Assembly: GCA_947311845.1 (NCBI GenBank)
Contig: CAMZMU010000041.1
Location: 118,258,100 to 118,322,099 of the forward strand
Direction of reading: 5' to 3'
Length of the DNA stretch: 64,000 nucleotides
Source: Poa pratensis
Taxonomy: Eukaryota; Streptophyta; Magnoliopsida; Poales; Poaceae
This document shows, one piece after another, positions 21,386-33,087 of the stretch (positions within the stretch are counted from its first letter, which is position 1; each line of letters begins with the position of its first letter). A program made the position numbers and the translations under genes. Below the pieces are notes generated by a model. It made no database searches. It was not told where the DNA came from and saw nothing but the letters and a program-made list of their open reading frames with translations.

Positions 21386-23998
21386 GCACAACCGAACGAT
21401 GTGGAGACTGTTGGGTTTGCCCACAGGATCGATCACATACAACTTGGCCAGGGGCGCGTGTCGCACCCTCTAAATTTTTCGCTTTATTTTCTCGATTTCT
21501 TGGTACAATCTGGGTATAGGACCTTGTGCATATATATGCAGCAAAAACCGACCCAGCTTTTCCACTTCTAAACCAACACGATCTAGGTTTTCCTAATTAA
21601 ATAGCATAGTCCAAACGGGACTCAACTAGCTAGGACTAACTCGACTTGGAAACTTACCAAACTCACGTACCAGCTAACCTAGTACTACTCGGAGTACAAC
21701 TCACGCACGTACACACTTTAAAACTAATCCAAACTTTACAACTCAATTTTAGATTATTTCCAACATTTTCCCCCTAATCTAAACTTGTCGTTTCTTCGTG
21801 CTTTTCGTAGTCTTTACTCGATGCAGCTTCACAACTCGACGACTCAACTCAACGCATTCTCTGGATTACCAGCCCACGCTGCCGTATCTTAGCGTGCCAC
21901 ATGCAGACTAAACGCATAGCCTCATGCAGGAACTCATCTTGACCGGTTCGCATCCATCTTTACGTTGGTCTTCATCTTCTCGTTGAGACACGCAGATAGC
22001 CACCCGCCATCTTGTCTCCATGCACGTCTTCGCCCCTTGGAGATACACCGTCACTGAAGCACCTCGACCATGACGTCTCATGTCTTCGCCCCTTGGAGAT
22101 ATAGCTCACTGGAGTGCCTCGACCGTGACGCGCTTCCGCTGCAACTAACTCCCGCAGACCAGCACTTGGACACAACTTCACTCCTCATCCCTGTTGTCGG
22201 TGACGCATCTTACCGAACAACATTTTACGTCTGGCGGCAACACAACTCGTCATGTACGCACAACACATCTTTTCGTACATGAACTCGCCAGAACTTGATA
22301 CGTATGCCCAAGATCGAACACACGATCTCGTGGCAATTCCACTAGTCCAGCGGCAACACAACTCGCCGTATACGGGCAACACAACTTCCGCATACGAACT
22401 CGCCGGAACTTCGATCACGAACGGAACCGCAAGGACACAATATCCTTTTTCCGCTCGCTCCTCCACACAATTTTCTCTGTTCAACCTCCCCCGCATGACG
22501 ATCTTGACGAGATTTTACGGTACCGCGCCTCGGCACTACCGCTCCCACCAACGATCGGCTACCTCCTCCGACTTGCCTGATGACAACCGCTGTCGTCTCC
22601 TCCGTGTCGCTCCGCTGAATGACGATCGCCCACCCCGAGGCGCTATTACGGGTTGCCTCCCCGGGGCAAGTGTGGCTTCAAACTTCGACCTCGCTCTGAT
22701 ACCAATTGTTGGGTTTGCCCACAGGAACGATCACATACAACTAGAAAAACATACGCACGCAAAAACTTGTGGCCAGGCGCGTGTCGCACCCTCTAAATTT
22801 TTCTCTTTATTTTCTCGATTTCTTGGTACAATCTGGGTACAGGACCTTGTGCATATATATGCAGCAACAACCGACCCAGCTTTTCCACTTCTAAACCAAC
22901 ACGATCTAGGTTTTCCTAATTAACTAGCATAGTCCAAACCGGACTCAACTAGCTAGGACTAACTCGACTTGGAAACTTACCAAACTCACGTACCAGCTAA
23001 CCTAGTACTACTGGGAGTACAACTCACGCACGTACACACTTTAGGAAACTAATCCAAACTTTACAACTCAAGTTTAGATTATTTCCAACAGAGACTGCCG
23101 ACGGCGGCAGCAGCACCGCAAGTGGCGCCGCCGCCCTTGAGGCTTTGGCAGTGGTGCGCGACATGTTCTACCTCGCGGAGAACCAGATACCGTTCTTCGT
23201 CCTCGAGAAGATCGGGGAGCTAACAACTTCGGTCGGCGAGGCTCGTGTGAGAACAGAGATCGCGGAGTATGCCCTTGATCTCATGAGGAGGCAAAAGTAC
23301 GCAGAGGCAGCGCCGGCCATGGCGCCGCCCAAGCCAGGTAATCTTCTCCATCTTCTGCATATGCACTTGAAGCCCTCGCCAGGCGCCAGGGGAAGCGGCG
23401 CCGCCGATCAGCCTGTGTCGTCGGTGGGCCGGTGGCGCACGGCGACCGAGTACAGGTCAGCGGGGGTGAAATTCAAGAAGTGAGCCATGACCGAGAGCGG
23501 GAGCGTCCGCTGCATCCTCGACGTGAGGCTGGACAGCGGCGGCGGCACGCTGGAGGTGCCCATCCTGGACATCGACAACGAGACGTGGCGGCTGCTGCGC
23601 AACCTGATGGAGCTGGAGCAGCGCAACCGGGAGACGGCACGGCGTACTGCGTGTTCATGTCCCAGCTGGCGTGCACCACGAAGGACGTGGAGCTGCTGTC
23701 TAAGAGAGGCGTCAACGAGCACGCCCACGGTGACGACGACGAGGTGGCCAAGAACTTCGCCGACCTCTGCAAGGGGATCGTGTTCAACACTAGCGACCCC
23801 GACATCAACTACCTGTGGGACATACGGCAGAAGCTGGACAGGCGGTTCCGGAGCTACCGGCGGAGGTGGATGGCTTGGCTAAAGCGCAAGTACTTCAGCA
23901 ACCCATGGCTCACCGTTGGGCTCCTGGCAGCTGCCATTGGGCTAGCTTGCACAGTGTACTCTGTTTTGAGCTACGTACAAGGGAAAACTAGAAACTGA
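21386..23998 (+). pseudogene. DUF247 (UPF0481) gene, C-terminal half, broken by two transposons
   Basis: Removing the LTR element at 21409-23090 and one TSD copy joins 21386-21408 (AQPNDVE) in frame to 23096 (TADGGSS...). The frame then reads FYLAENQIPFFVLEKIG, WRTATEYRSAGVKFKK, IDNETWRLLRNLMELEQRNR, YCVFMSQLACTTKDVELL and YLWDIRQKLDRRF. It ends in a C-terminal membrane helix (NPWLTVGLLAAAIGLAC) and a stop at 23996-23998. These are DUF247 hallmarks; the family is plant-specific, membrane-anchored and of uncertain function, though some members act in grass self-incompatibility. Breaks are the CACTA end at 21385, the LTR element, an in-frame TGA at 23481-23483, and a small deletion near 23635 that shifts the frame. 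The N-terminal half is not in the window. Confidence 0.88.
21409..23090 (-). mobile_element. Small non-autonomous Copia-like LTR retrotransposon
   Basis: LTRs at 21409-21765 and 22707-23090 start TGTTGGGTTTGCC and end TTTCCAACA. The 5-bp target duplication GAGAC is at 21404-21408 and 23091-23095. Next to the right LTR, GCTCTGATACCA (22693-22704) is, on the minus strand, TGGTATCAGAGC, the standard initiator-tRNA-Met primer site. Next to the left LTR is a minus-strand purine tract, AGATTAGGGGGAAAA. The 941-bp interior has no retrotransposon protein, only short random ORFs, so the element depended on another element's enzymes. Total length is 1682 bp, with LTR indels (about 27 bp) and a few substitutions. 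Confidence 0.93.
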
Positions 23999-24088
23999 AC
24001 AGCATGTAGCTAAAAATACATCAGTATAGTAATCACATATTTTAACATTTTGAAACGCATGTATCCAGAGTGTGTAGAATCGTATGTA

Positions 24089-24249
24089 CACCCTCCGTTT
24101 TTTAATATAAGATGTTTTAGGTTTTGTCCACATGCACATGCACACAAATGTATGTAGACACATTTTTGTGTGCATGTTCACTCATTTTAGTGTGCATATA
24201 AACAACATATGTACCACCTAAAACATCTTATATTAAAAAACGGAGGGAG
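24089..24249. mobile_element. Stowaway MITE
   Basis: The inverted ends CACCCTCCGTTTTTTAATAT and ATATTAAAAAACGGAGGGAG are flanked by TA (24087-24088 and 24250-24251), and the arms extend through AAGATGTTTTAGG. It is a Tc1/Mariner-type MITE of 161 bp with no coding capacity, lying just after the DUF247 stop. Confidence 0.93.
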
Positions 24250-25189
24250 TAGTTCTTAATGAAATAGCTAGCATATTTTATGTTTTGAAATGGAGGTAGT
24301 ATTAGACCAGTTTCTTCCATAACGGGCCCGGGGTGTGACCCATTGTCCCCCCTCCTCTTCGACTATGTTGTGAGAGTCAAGACATTGGCTACCATCCTAG
24401 ACACGGACCCTCAAAGGGTCTACGCCCACCAAATGGAGAATTTTATGACACTAACCACATCTTCTTTGCGTGCACGCTAGCCAAATTCATTTAGAACACA
24501 GTTAGGAAACTGTTTGACTCCTCTTGGAATTCCTGCGTGTTTTGCGGATGTCTATAGGTTATTGCATAGCTACTCAGGCAATTCTAGCCGAGTTCTTTGG
24601 ACCTAATGTGTGATCCTATGTTGGACACTCTCAAATATGAGAAACAAATTCTCGATTGAGGGATGTTTCTGTTGCAACCGGCTGATGGACTATATAAAAT
24701 GTCTATGTATCTGTATGTGTTGAAAAGCAATGGTTAGGAGACGGGACCGTGAAACGCTGGAGATGACGATCGGCAGTATTCGTTCGCTTCACGATGTCGT
24801 GCGAGACAGACCGGAGTACCTGCTCGCCCATTAAGTCGTTAGGTGTGATGGTTGTTTTGTATCGCAGCCTGCAGTCTACCGGAGATGTTATTTGTTCTAT
24901 GTCCTGAATGTTGTGCGCACCTTGTTTGAGTTGTCGTTGTGACTTCATTAATTCAGGCTCCAGCCTTCCATCTAAAAAGTATGTCCTTTTAGCCGATGCA
25001 GAGGCCAGGTCATCTCCTCCCTTTCAAGAATTTCTTTTTGACGGCAGCCCACTTCCGCCGGCGCTGTACACTGTCAGCGCTATAACCTATGAGCACACAA
25101 TCACTAAAACTCATGGAGAAGAAGAAGTAACAAAGGTAGACGAGCGCGATATTGTGCATCGTTGAACTAGCTACTTTTTCAGCGAAACT
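24250..25189. other. Unassigned, possible LINE scrap at 24390-24680
   Basis: Plus-strand words such as NHIFFACTLAKFI and NTVRKLFDSSW resemble the zinc-knuckle end of plant LINE ORF2, but stops are frequent. A short open frame at 24908-25165 matches nothing I recognise. Confidence 0.35.
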
Positions 25190-25385
25190 TCACAATGGCT
25201 TCTGGGATCTTATGCTCCCGCTGCAACAAAAATAAAGTGAAGCATTTGAATTTTTTTGGAAAAAATGGTGATGAACATGTACAACTATTCACATATGTGC
25301 TAAGTTTTGTGGTGAAATTACATTTGTGGTGCTCTATGCGAAAAGTAAGAAAACACACCAGTTGCCAGAATGGAATGTAAAAAGG
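25190..25385. repeat. Dispersed repeat related to the foldback at 11192-11575
   Basis: Read on the plus strand (TTCACAATGGCTTCTGGGAT, then GTGCTAAGTTTTGTGGTGAAA), it matches the reverse complement of 11380-11575. It is a second copy of that family, in opposite orientation and apparently only half preserved. Confidence 0.6.
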
Positions 25386-26302
25386 AATTTGAGAGCACTG
25401 AATTTTTTCGTAAAGAGCATCGCACATGTCATCGTGACCAATTTTTCATAACTTTTTGTAATTTTTACTATATTTTTTTCAAAATTTTGAACGTATTTTT
25501 AAAATACATGAACAATTTTTAACCGCACAATTTTTTTAACTACGGGAATATAAAAAATTAATATGATAGAAAAAAATAAAAGGATTGAAAGGAAAGAAAA
25601 ATGAAATGGAAAAAGAACAAAAATGAAAAAAACGAAAAACGGAAAAGGAAAACAAGCAGGAAAATTAGAAAAAATGACCGAAGAAAGGTGCCAGACAACA
25701 ATCGAAGGACCGGCCGCCGATGAAATGGGTCCGGCCCGCTGCGCAAAACCTCGAGGAGTGAGCTGAGCACCCCCGAGCCCTGGTCCGCTGGTCGAGGGCC
25801 TTCTAGCCCCTACGCATGCATGTCGCGCGCTTCTGTCACTAGCCTTTTACATGCACCCTATGCCCTCAAACACATGCACAGACCGAGCAGCTGTGCCAAG
25901 CTGCACGACTGTGCTCAACCGCACGGGTCTCCGTGCACTCCTGCCCCGCCACCAGGACGGATCCAGAAATTTAATTTTGGGTGTTCAAATTACAACCAAT
26001 ATAAAATATACAGGTGAAAAACTGAAAATGGTTCATGACTTCATGTCAATAATAGTACAAAGTCGAGCTTCGACCTTGATTTGGACTTGAAACACAATGT
26101 ATAGATGCTAAGAAATATCACCAATGATGCAATATGTGCACCATACACTACATATGAATTTTTTTTTGCAGAATTTTTGGGTGTTCAGCTGCACACCCAT
26201 GACCAAGGGTGGATCCGTCCCTGCCCGCCACCAGCGTTGCCAGATGCGAGAGTGGCGACCACTTGGGCAGCAAGGGCTGTGTCAGGGACTAGTATTGGTG
26301 GT
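25386..26302. other. Unassigned, A-rich low-complexity block at 25560-25680
   Basis: 25560-25680 is a GAAAAAA-rich tract. 25690-26300 has mixed composition with no ORF or terminal repeats I can support. GTGTTCAGCTGCACACCCATGAC-like wording (near 26180) is common in grass repeats. Confidence 0.3.
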
Positions 26303-26840
26303 AGTATCTTTTTTACTAAATGACTCTTAATCGGATATTAAGTTAAGTATGGCCTTCGCAAAACTTTCGTTCAGATATGGCCCTTTTTTTGAAAAGTCAT
26401 ATGCTAAGGCTTTACAAAAAAGTTAGAGGCTCTGAAAATGTCAGAAAACGCCATACGGATTGGCGTATCCGGAGGCTGAGAAACGCGAAAAATTCTAAAT
26501 CATTTTGGTAAAGTCATTTGATATGGCTTTTCTCGCGTACAGACGTCATATCAGTTGGCGTACTATGAGATTTTCAGATCATCTAAGCCATATTATTTGG
26601 CTTTACTCATGATGAAAGCCATATCATTTGGCTTTACCAAAATGGTTTAAAAAAAATCGCGTTTCTCAGCCTCCGGATACGCCAACCTGTATGGCGTTTC
26701 TGACATTTTCAGAGACTAACTTTTTTGTAAAGTCTTAACATATGAATTTTGATGCCGAGGGCCATATTCGAGCGAAAGTTTTGGGAAAGGTCATAATTAG
26801 CTTAATGTCCGAGTAAGGGCCATTTAGTAAAAAAGATACT
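26303..26840. mobile_element. Large foldback element (538 bp, near-complete palindrome)
   Basis: AGTATCTTTTTTACTAAATG at the left end is matched by CATTTAGTAAAAAAGATACT at the right end. Inner pairs follow the same symmetry: GGCGTATCCGGAGGCTGAGA / TCTCAGCCTCCGGATACGCC, and GCCATATCATTTGGCTTTAC-type words around the centre near 26580. It is flanked by GGT on both sides, perhaps a 3-bp duplication. It is non-coding and looks like a MITE with arms of about 260 bp. Confidence 0.8.
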
Positions 26841-27570
26841 GGTATATAATTGTGAGTTAGCACTTATTAGGGCATTTTAGGTGTTCCGTCTTTGATGGCT
26901 AGTAGTTGGCTAGGTCTTCATTATCTACTTTCCTGCATTTTATCTTATATTTAGTCCAACGGTTTACTAGTTTTATCTCCAATTCCTCTCAATTTCCTGT
27001 TATCCTTGATTTTCCTCATGCTAGATTCATCGCGGTGCTGCTGCGGTTGCCAGCATGATCGTTTGTTGGTGTGGTGTGGCATCATGGCCTGGCGACGGTG
27101 ATATTATTTGTGTTTGTGCTTGTGTGTTCCATGTTGCAACGAACCATGAAGCATGGGACATGGTTCACTTTTTTTTTTTTTGAAACGAATGGTTCACTTC
27201 TGAATAGAACGAAGTAGAGGAGATTCACCTCGATGATAATCAGAGAAGACAAACCATGGCTTAGTCGCTGCGCACGTTCACCTTTAGTTTGGGCAGCAAC
27301 GGTGTGGCTTGTTGCGGTAAATGAGAAGAAACAAGCGGTTAGGGGCCATTTGGCAAAACAAAAGTCGGATCATGAACTCATTAGTTAAAACGAACAAATG
27401 TATATGGTTCATTCACAAAAACTAGAAGTCGTCGTCACATAGTTACCAAATATTCTAGGGCGGGGTAACTTCCTGACCTGCTTTTGACGAAACACAATTT
27501 CGTGACCAAAACTCTCATCCGTGACAACTTCATGTACCAAAGTGTTACTTTTCTCCTAACAGAACACTCA
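26841..27570. other. Unassigned AT-rich sequence
   Basis: I see no gene. There are two T-runs (27171-27181) and no convincing repeat structure. Confidence 0.35.
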
Positions 27571-28715
27571 GCAAACCACCGTCACGGGCACCTTATCCTC
27601 TTCCTCCTTTCCCTTGAGAGTCCACCGCCGCCGCCGCCTAGATCCGGCCGCTCTCGCCGCCGCCGCCCGCGCTGGCCGGTGTGGAGATGCTCTAGGGTGT
27701 CGGCCCTCCCTGTACAGCAGTAGGGTAGGTTGTAGTTTAGGGTTGTCTTCCGTGGCGAGAGGCGTCATGCCCTCTTCTCCACCTCGAAGGTCTGCAGCTA
27801 TGGCGTACGGGCGCGGCGCCGAGCTCGCCGGTGAGTTGAGATTCGTCAAGCCTCCATGGCGGAGGAGAGGTGGAGATGGCAATTCGTGGGTAGCCTTCTT
27901 CAATAAGCGCCTCTGTATCTTCTTGCTGCGGGTTTCTCTGAGTCTTCTGGCCGGCCGTGGTGGCAGGGAGGAGATGAAGGGAGGCGTGTGGAGGAAGGTG
28001 CTCAGCAGCTATCCCAGCGGTGAGGCGAGCGCGCTGCTGGAGTGGAAGAGTATGGTGCTGGCTGCAGCTCCATGGTGGATTCAATCTGCATCAGGCTATG
28101 TCCGCTGCTTCTTCTCTCATAAGCTCGGTTGTTGTGGCCTCCCTAGCGGAGCACCTCTGATTTCTTCTTCCCTCTCGGCCGGTCGTGGTGGCGAGGGAGG
28201 TGGATGGAGGAGCTCGGTGGCTGCCGAGCTGGGAGGTCCTTTCCTGCATCCTCGAGCGACACACACGGTGGCCATGCTTGCCGCCGTGATCCTTGGCCAA
28301 GATGGTGGCCTTTTTTCAACCTCCATGACGGAGGCCTGCCGAATCCTGCGCCCGAGCTCGGCAGCTCGAGATGGCCAAGTGGTTCGTCCCCGGTCACTTC
28401 GAGCCAGCCGGTGGCAGAGGTTCATCGTTGGAGGAGAGCATCCGGGCGTTCCCCTCTCTGATCGTGGTGCTTTTTTGCACCCGCTGGTCGCCGGCGATCG
28501 GTGGCGGCGCTGCCCTGGGACTTGATTGCTTTTTATCTTTTAGTTCTAGGGACTTTTCTATAAAAGCACTGGCCTTATCTTCGATTTCTAAGTCTTCATG
28601 GGCAATAGATGTAAATGGCCTAAGTGCAAATTTGTACCTGCCACGTGTTTCAATACAATGAAGCAACGGGGTCTTCTAGGCCCCACCCCTTGTAAAAAAA
28701 AGGCAAACTACCATC
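27571..28715 (+). mobile_element. Poly(A) retroposon with diverged 13-bp target duplication
   Basis: GCAAACCACCGTC (27571-27583) and GCAAACTACCATC (28703-28715) flank a segment ending in GTAAAAAAAA (28692-28701). The body is GC-rich with an open frame (27614-28525, plus) that has no recognised domain. The tail is AT-rich, with TTTTATCTTTTAGTTCTAGG and later CAATACAATGAAGC. The layout matches the minus-strand retroposon at 7160-7891: GC-rich 5' body, AT-rich tail, poly(A) and long target duplication. It lacks reverse transcriptase, so it was copied by another element. Confidence 0.75.
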
Positions 28716-28780
28716 GTATTTCACACAACAGACTCTTGCAATGTAGTTTACGGCCTTTGCCTTGTGTCGTGGACACTTGG

Positions 28781-29294
28781 TGTCGTGGGTTTGTCACGTC
28801 AGATGTCATGGATGACTTCGTGGGTGTGGGATTGCGCGAGTCAATCATCTCCGAGCTTGGGATCACAGGAACAAAGATCAACACAGATTTACCCAGGTTC
28901 GGCCCCTCAATGTGAGGTAAAGACCTACTTCCTGTCTATCCTAGATTGGTATTGATATGATATATGTGGTGTTACAATGGAGGCGATCCGATCTCGGTAC
29001 TCGCCGTATGAACTAGGGTTTGAGGGTTTGTCCTCGTCTAAGTCCCGCGAGTTCTCTTTATATACACAGAGACTCGCCAGGTTACAAAGGAAACTTCCCC
29101 ACAAGGAATATATCAACTGGAACCTACTCGGAGACTAATTAGTCTTCACGCCTTCCAAGATATGTCTTCTAGATTCTTCTCCTTGTGGCGGTGCGATATT
29201 GAGCTTTCTTTCATGTAGGCCTTTGCTCGTGCGAGTAAAGTAGGTCACACTTATCAATATGGGCCGCGGGTTAATCCACAAAGTATTCCCGACA
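28781..29294 (-). repeat. 3' LTR of the Tat-like Gypsy element
   Basis: This pairs with 42804-43318. On the minus strand a TATATAAAG promoter motif is present (plus strand CTTTATATA around 29056). Confidence 0.92.
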
Positions 29295-29636
29295 TTAGCC
29301 CCCAAGTTCAGCTTGGACTTCAGATGAAGGCTTCTTTGTCTTAATGGACTACTGAACCGCGCACATGAATGTCCCAGCTGAACTCCAGTTTTTGCATCGC
29401 CACTTGCGACTTATAACCCCTTTTGGCGGCTTCAAGGGCGCGACTCATCTGGTCGTGCCTGTTAATTTCCAGATCTGAACGTCCTCTGTGTCTGGGCTAT
29501 TTAGTTTGGCCCATCAGCCTTCTTGGCGCTCTGCTTCGAGACTTGGGTTACGCCTCTGCTACTCTTTTCCGCCGCCTTTGCTTCCACTTCTTGCACTCGC
29601 AATCTTCAGGCGGAAATCTTCATCGATTGGAAAAAA

Positions 29637-30890
29637 TGCCTCGCCGTAGTTGCAACTGGGAAGGCTCGTGGATTGACGAGGTATTTCTGGAGTCTTTGGC
29701 CACCCGCGGCCTTCTTCCACCGAAAGATCAATGCGAATGGCGTGCCCCTGGTGAGGAGGTAATCCCTGATCCGCAGTCAGGAGAGGTAGTGATTTTTGTG
29801 GAACACGTCGAGCGCGGATTCAAGCCTCCAGGCTCTCTCTTCTTCCGCTCCCTGATGCAGCGGCTGGGTCTTCGCCTTCATGACATCGGTCCCAATTCAA
29901 TGTTGCAAGTGAGTAACTTCCATGTTCTTTGCGAAGATTATTTGGGTGCCCCTCCTTCAATAGATTTCTAGCTCGCCTTCTTTGGCTGTAATAGTCAAAG
30001 AGAAGCGACAGATGCTCCTTTCCTCCAATGCGGCGCCATATCTTTCCAACGCCGTAAAGGTAGCATTTTCCCAAAGCTAGTCCTTGCCAATAAAATTAGG
30101 GGTTGGCAGAGAACATTCTTTTACTGCAAAGACACTTCTCCCGAGGGCGAAATTCGCCTTCCCCCTTGGTCGCCACTTCCCCTCGAGGCTACTTCTGCTT
30201 TGTCTTCCAAGCCTAATCCTTCTTCTTTGCCATCCATCGAGATCCTCTTGGACAAGGTGAGGGGTTGACGCTCCATGGCCTTACCGGATTGGATCTCATA
30301 TCTTGCTGGACCAAATGGCGAATTCAGCCCGTGGGCTGCCGTCTGCGACTTATGGTGGATTTCAGCAGTCATGCGGATGATGTTGATCGTACTTGCCCTG
30401 AAGATTGGGACAAAGGGAAATGGATAAACTTCATTCGCCGAGTGACTGATGAGGACATTAAGTCGTATGATAACGTCGGTCTTGCTCCTTTCTGGGCTGA
30501 GCACAAGCCTTTTGTGGTAGTTCTTCTTGTAACTTTTTCCTTCTAGGATTCTGCCTTCAAAGTTGATTATTTCTGAACTTGGCTATCTTTCAGATCGATC
30601 CCCATTTTTGGACTCTCCCGTCAGAGGAGGCCGAATCAAGCCAAGAAGCCGCTGCCGAATCATCAGATCAAGTCGCAGCTCCTGGCGAGGAAACAATTAT
30701 GCATGCCACTACTTCTGAGCCTGGGGGCAGCGCATCTGAAGAGGAGCAACAAATGGCCGATGCTCTTCTGTCCACGGCTCCGGGCACATCTTTTCCGGAA
30801 ATTCCTGAAGTATCTCGTAGGTCCTCCAAGCGCTTTTTATCCGAGATCTCAGAAGACCCCTCGCGACCTGAGAAACGACACAAGGCCTTG
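29637..30890 (+). pseudogene. Antisense ORF of the Gypsy element, 5' part
   Basis: The frame starts MPRRSCNWEGSWIDEVFLES, then LLPPKDQCEWRAPGEEVIP and SLFFRSLMQRLGLRLHDIGP, and stops at 29969-29971. Later segments continue in other frames: FSSHADDVDRTCPEDWDKGK and IRRVTDEDIKSYDNVGLAPF, then a likely intron, then a Ser/Glu-rich part (EEAESSQEAAAESSDQ; PEKRHKALA). The start resembles the plant 'putative gypsy type transposon' family (Pfam Transposase_28). It runs opposite to gag-pro. The ORF is cut at 30890 by the TSD of the nested element and resumes at 37597. Several stops indicate decay. Function unknown. Confidence 0.7.
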
Positions 30891-30895
30891 GCGCT

Positions 30896-32484
30896 TGATA
30901 CGTCTCAAACGTATCTATAATTTCTGATGTTCCATGTTGAAATTATTCTAATTGTTACATGTTTTATATATACTTCATAGCATTTTTATGCATTTTCTGG
31001 GACTAACCTATTAACAAGATGCGACAGTGCCAGTTCATGTTTTCTACTATTTTTGTATTTCAGAAAAGCTAGTCTGGAAATATTCTCGGAATTGGACGAA
31101 ACTTGGACAGAACCTCCTATTTTTCCAACACGAACACGGAGTCCAAAGGAGAGACGGAGGCGAGCCACGTGGCAGCCACACCATGGGGCCGCGCGGCCCC
31201 CCTGCCGCGCCGTGGGGTGGTGTGGGGCCCACGAGCCTCTCCAGCCGCCGCCCTTTCGCCTATTTATTCCTCCCGACGCGAAAACCCTAATACCCGAGCC
31301 ATTATCCACGAAAAGTTTCAGAGACGCCGCCGCCGTCAACCCTAGCTCGGGAGGGTTCAGAAGCTCTTCCCGGCACCCTGCCGGAGAGGGGAATCTTCAC
31401 CGGAGGGCTCTACATCCCCATGCCTTCCTCCGGAGTGATGCGTGAGTAGTTCATCCTTGGACTACGGGTCCATGGCAGTAGCTAGATGGTTGTCTCTCCA
31501 CTTTATGCTATCATGTTTAGATCTTGTGAGCTGCCTATCATGATCAAGATCATCTTATTGTAATGCTACATGTTGTGTTTGCTGGGATCCGATGAATATT
31601 GAATACTATGTCAAGTTGATTATCAATCTATCTTATATGTTATTTATGATCTTGCATGCTTTCCGTTACTAGTAAATGCTTTGGCCAAGTAGATGCTTGT
31701 AACTTCAAGAGTGAGTATTTATGCTAGATAGTGGGTTCATGCCTCCGGTAATCTGGGAGAGTGACAATAACTTCTAAGATTGTGGATGTGCTGTTGCCTC
31801 TAGGGATAAAATAACCGATGCTTAGCTTAAGGGTGCGCCGTTAGGTCTAATGCATTTGTTTACATTACGCACATTACTTAATGCAATTATCCGTTGCTTG
31901 CAACTTAATACCAACGGGGAACTCGGATGACAACCTGGCGGTGGATTATTAGTCATAGACGCTGTTGGATAATGGTCTATGTATTTTGTCGTAATGCCCA
32001 CATGAATATCATAGTATTCATCATGTCATATATATGCATTGTCATGCGCTCACTATTTTGTCAATTGCCCAGCTGTAATTTGTTCACCCAGCATGTTAGT
32101 TATCTTTTATGGAGAGACACCACTAGTGAACTGTGGACCCCGGTCCATTCTTTTACACTGATAATACGACCAACTGCAAACATTGTTCCTTTTCATTCTC
32201 TGCAATTTACTACTGTTTTCCACACCATACGTTTAATCCTTTGTTTTCAGCAAGCCGGTGAGATTGACAACCTCACTGTTTCGTTGGGGGCAAAGTAGTT
32301 TGATTGTGTTGTGTGCAGATTCCACGTTGGTGATCGTAAACGGCGCCACCAACAACCTTCAGAAGTGATTTCTAGTTCCTACTGGTTCGATTAAACCTTG
32401 GTTTCATACTGAGGGAAACTGGTGCTACACTGCTTCATACCTTCCTCTTGGGGTCTCCCAATGAATGTGTGATCCACGCAATCA
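30896..32484 (+). repeat. 5' LTR of the nested element
   Basis: It begins TGATACGTCTCAAACGTATC and pairs with 36012-37591. TATTTATTCC near 31259 may be its TATA region. Confidence 0.94.
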
Positions 32485-32682
32485 AGCATATTTTCTGGCG
32501 CCGTTGCCGGGGAGCAAGAGGATTTCTGCAAGGGGAGTTTCACGCTTCCAATCTCTTTACTTTGTTATTGTCTTGCTTAGTTTATTTCTATTTTTATTTA
32601 GTCTTGTTTGCTTTATTTATCAAAACACACAAAAAAAATAGTTACTTTTATTTTCGAATTGTTATTTTTCAGTCTTGTTATC

Positions 32683-33087
32683 ATGTCTAGCCCTGTTCCT
32701 GTCATCATGTCGCATGAGGAAGAGATCTTCACTTTCAAGCAAGGGAGTGAGGAGAGTTTTAAAGATGCTTGGTCTAGAATTTTTGAGTCCTATGCTAAAA
32801 CTGAACCTAAAATGACTTTAAGCCTGCTCCTTAGTAGTTTTTATTTTGGTCTTGTTCTTTGCTACAGATATGCTTTAGATGCTGTGGTAGGAGGAGATTT
32901 CCTTCGTTATGGTGGGGATCAAGCTTTTAATGCTATAAAAATGATTACGATTTCCGGCCCTCCAATCAGTAAAATTGATTCGGCTTTGACAAGCATAAGT
33001 GATAGACTTAACACTCTTGAAACAAACATATCTGGTCTAAAAGAAGGTATAATCAGATTCGTGAACACTATGATAATGTGCCAGTAA
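32683..33087 (+). CDS. Gag-like remnant of the nested element
   Basis: The 134-codon ORF starts MSSPVPVIMSHEEEIFTFKQ. The middle (GSEESFKDAWSRIFESYA, then LSLLLSSFYFGLVLCYRYAL) follows the plant Gypsy retrotransposon gag pattern ESFxDAWxRI...FYxGL...RxALD. A heptad-like tail follows (SALTSISDRLNTLETNISGL). It is far shorter than a full gag and has no zinc knuckle, so it is either a minimal gag kept by a non-autonomous element or a relic. The start was chosen as the first ATG after the leader. Confidence 0.65.
   Translation: MSSPVPVIMSHEEEIFTFKQGSEESFKDAWSRIFESYAKTEPKMTLSLLLSSFYFGLVLCYRYALDAVVGGDFLRYGGDQAFNAIKMITISGPPISKIDSALTSISDRLNTLETNISGLKEGIIRFVNTMIMCQ

Noticed and set aside
23408..23808. 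Minus-strand ORFs across the DUF247 region
   Set aside because: Shadows of the plus-strand DUF247 coding sequence.
27614..28525. 303-aa plus-strand ORF as a protein-coding gene
   Set aside because: It lies inside a poly(A)-tailed retroposon, has no recognised domain, and open antisense frames overlap it.
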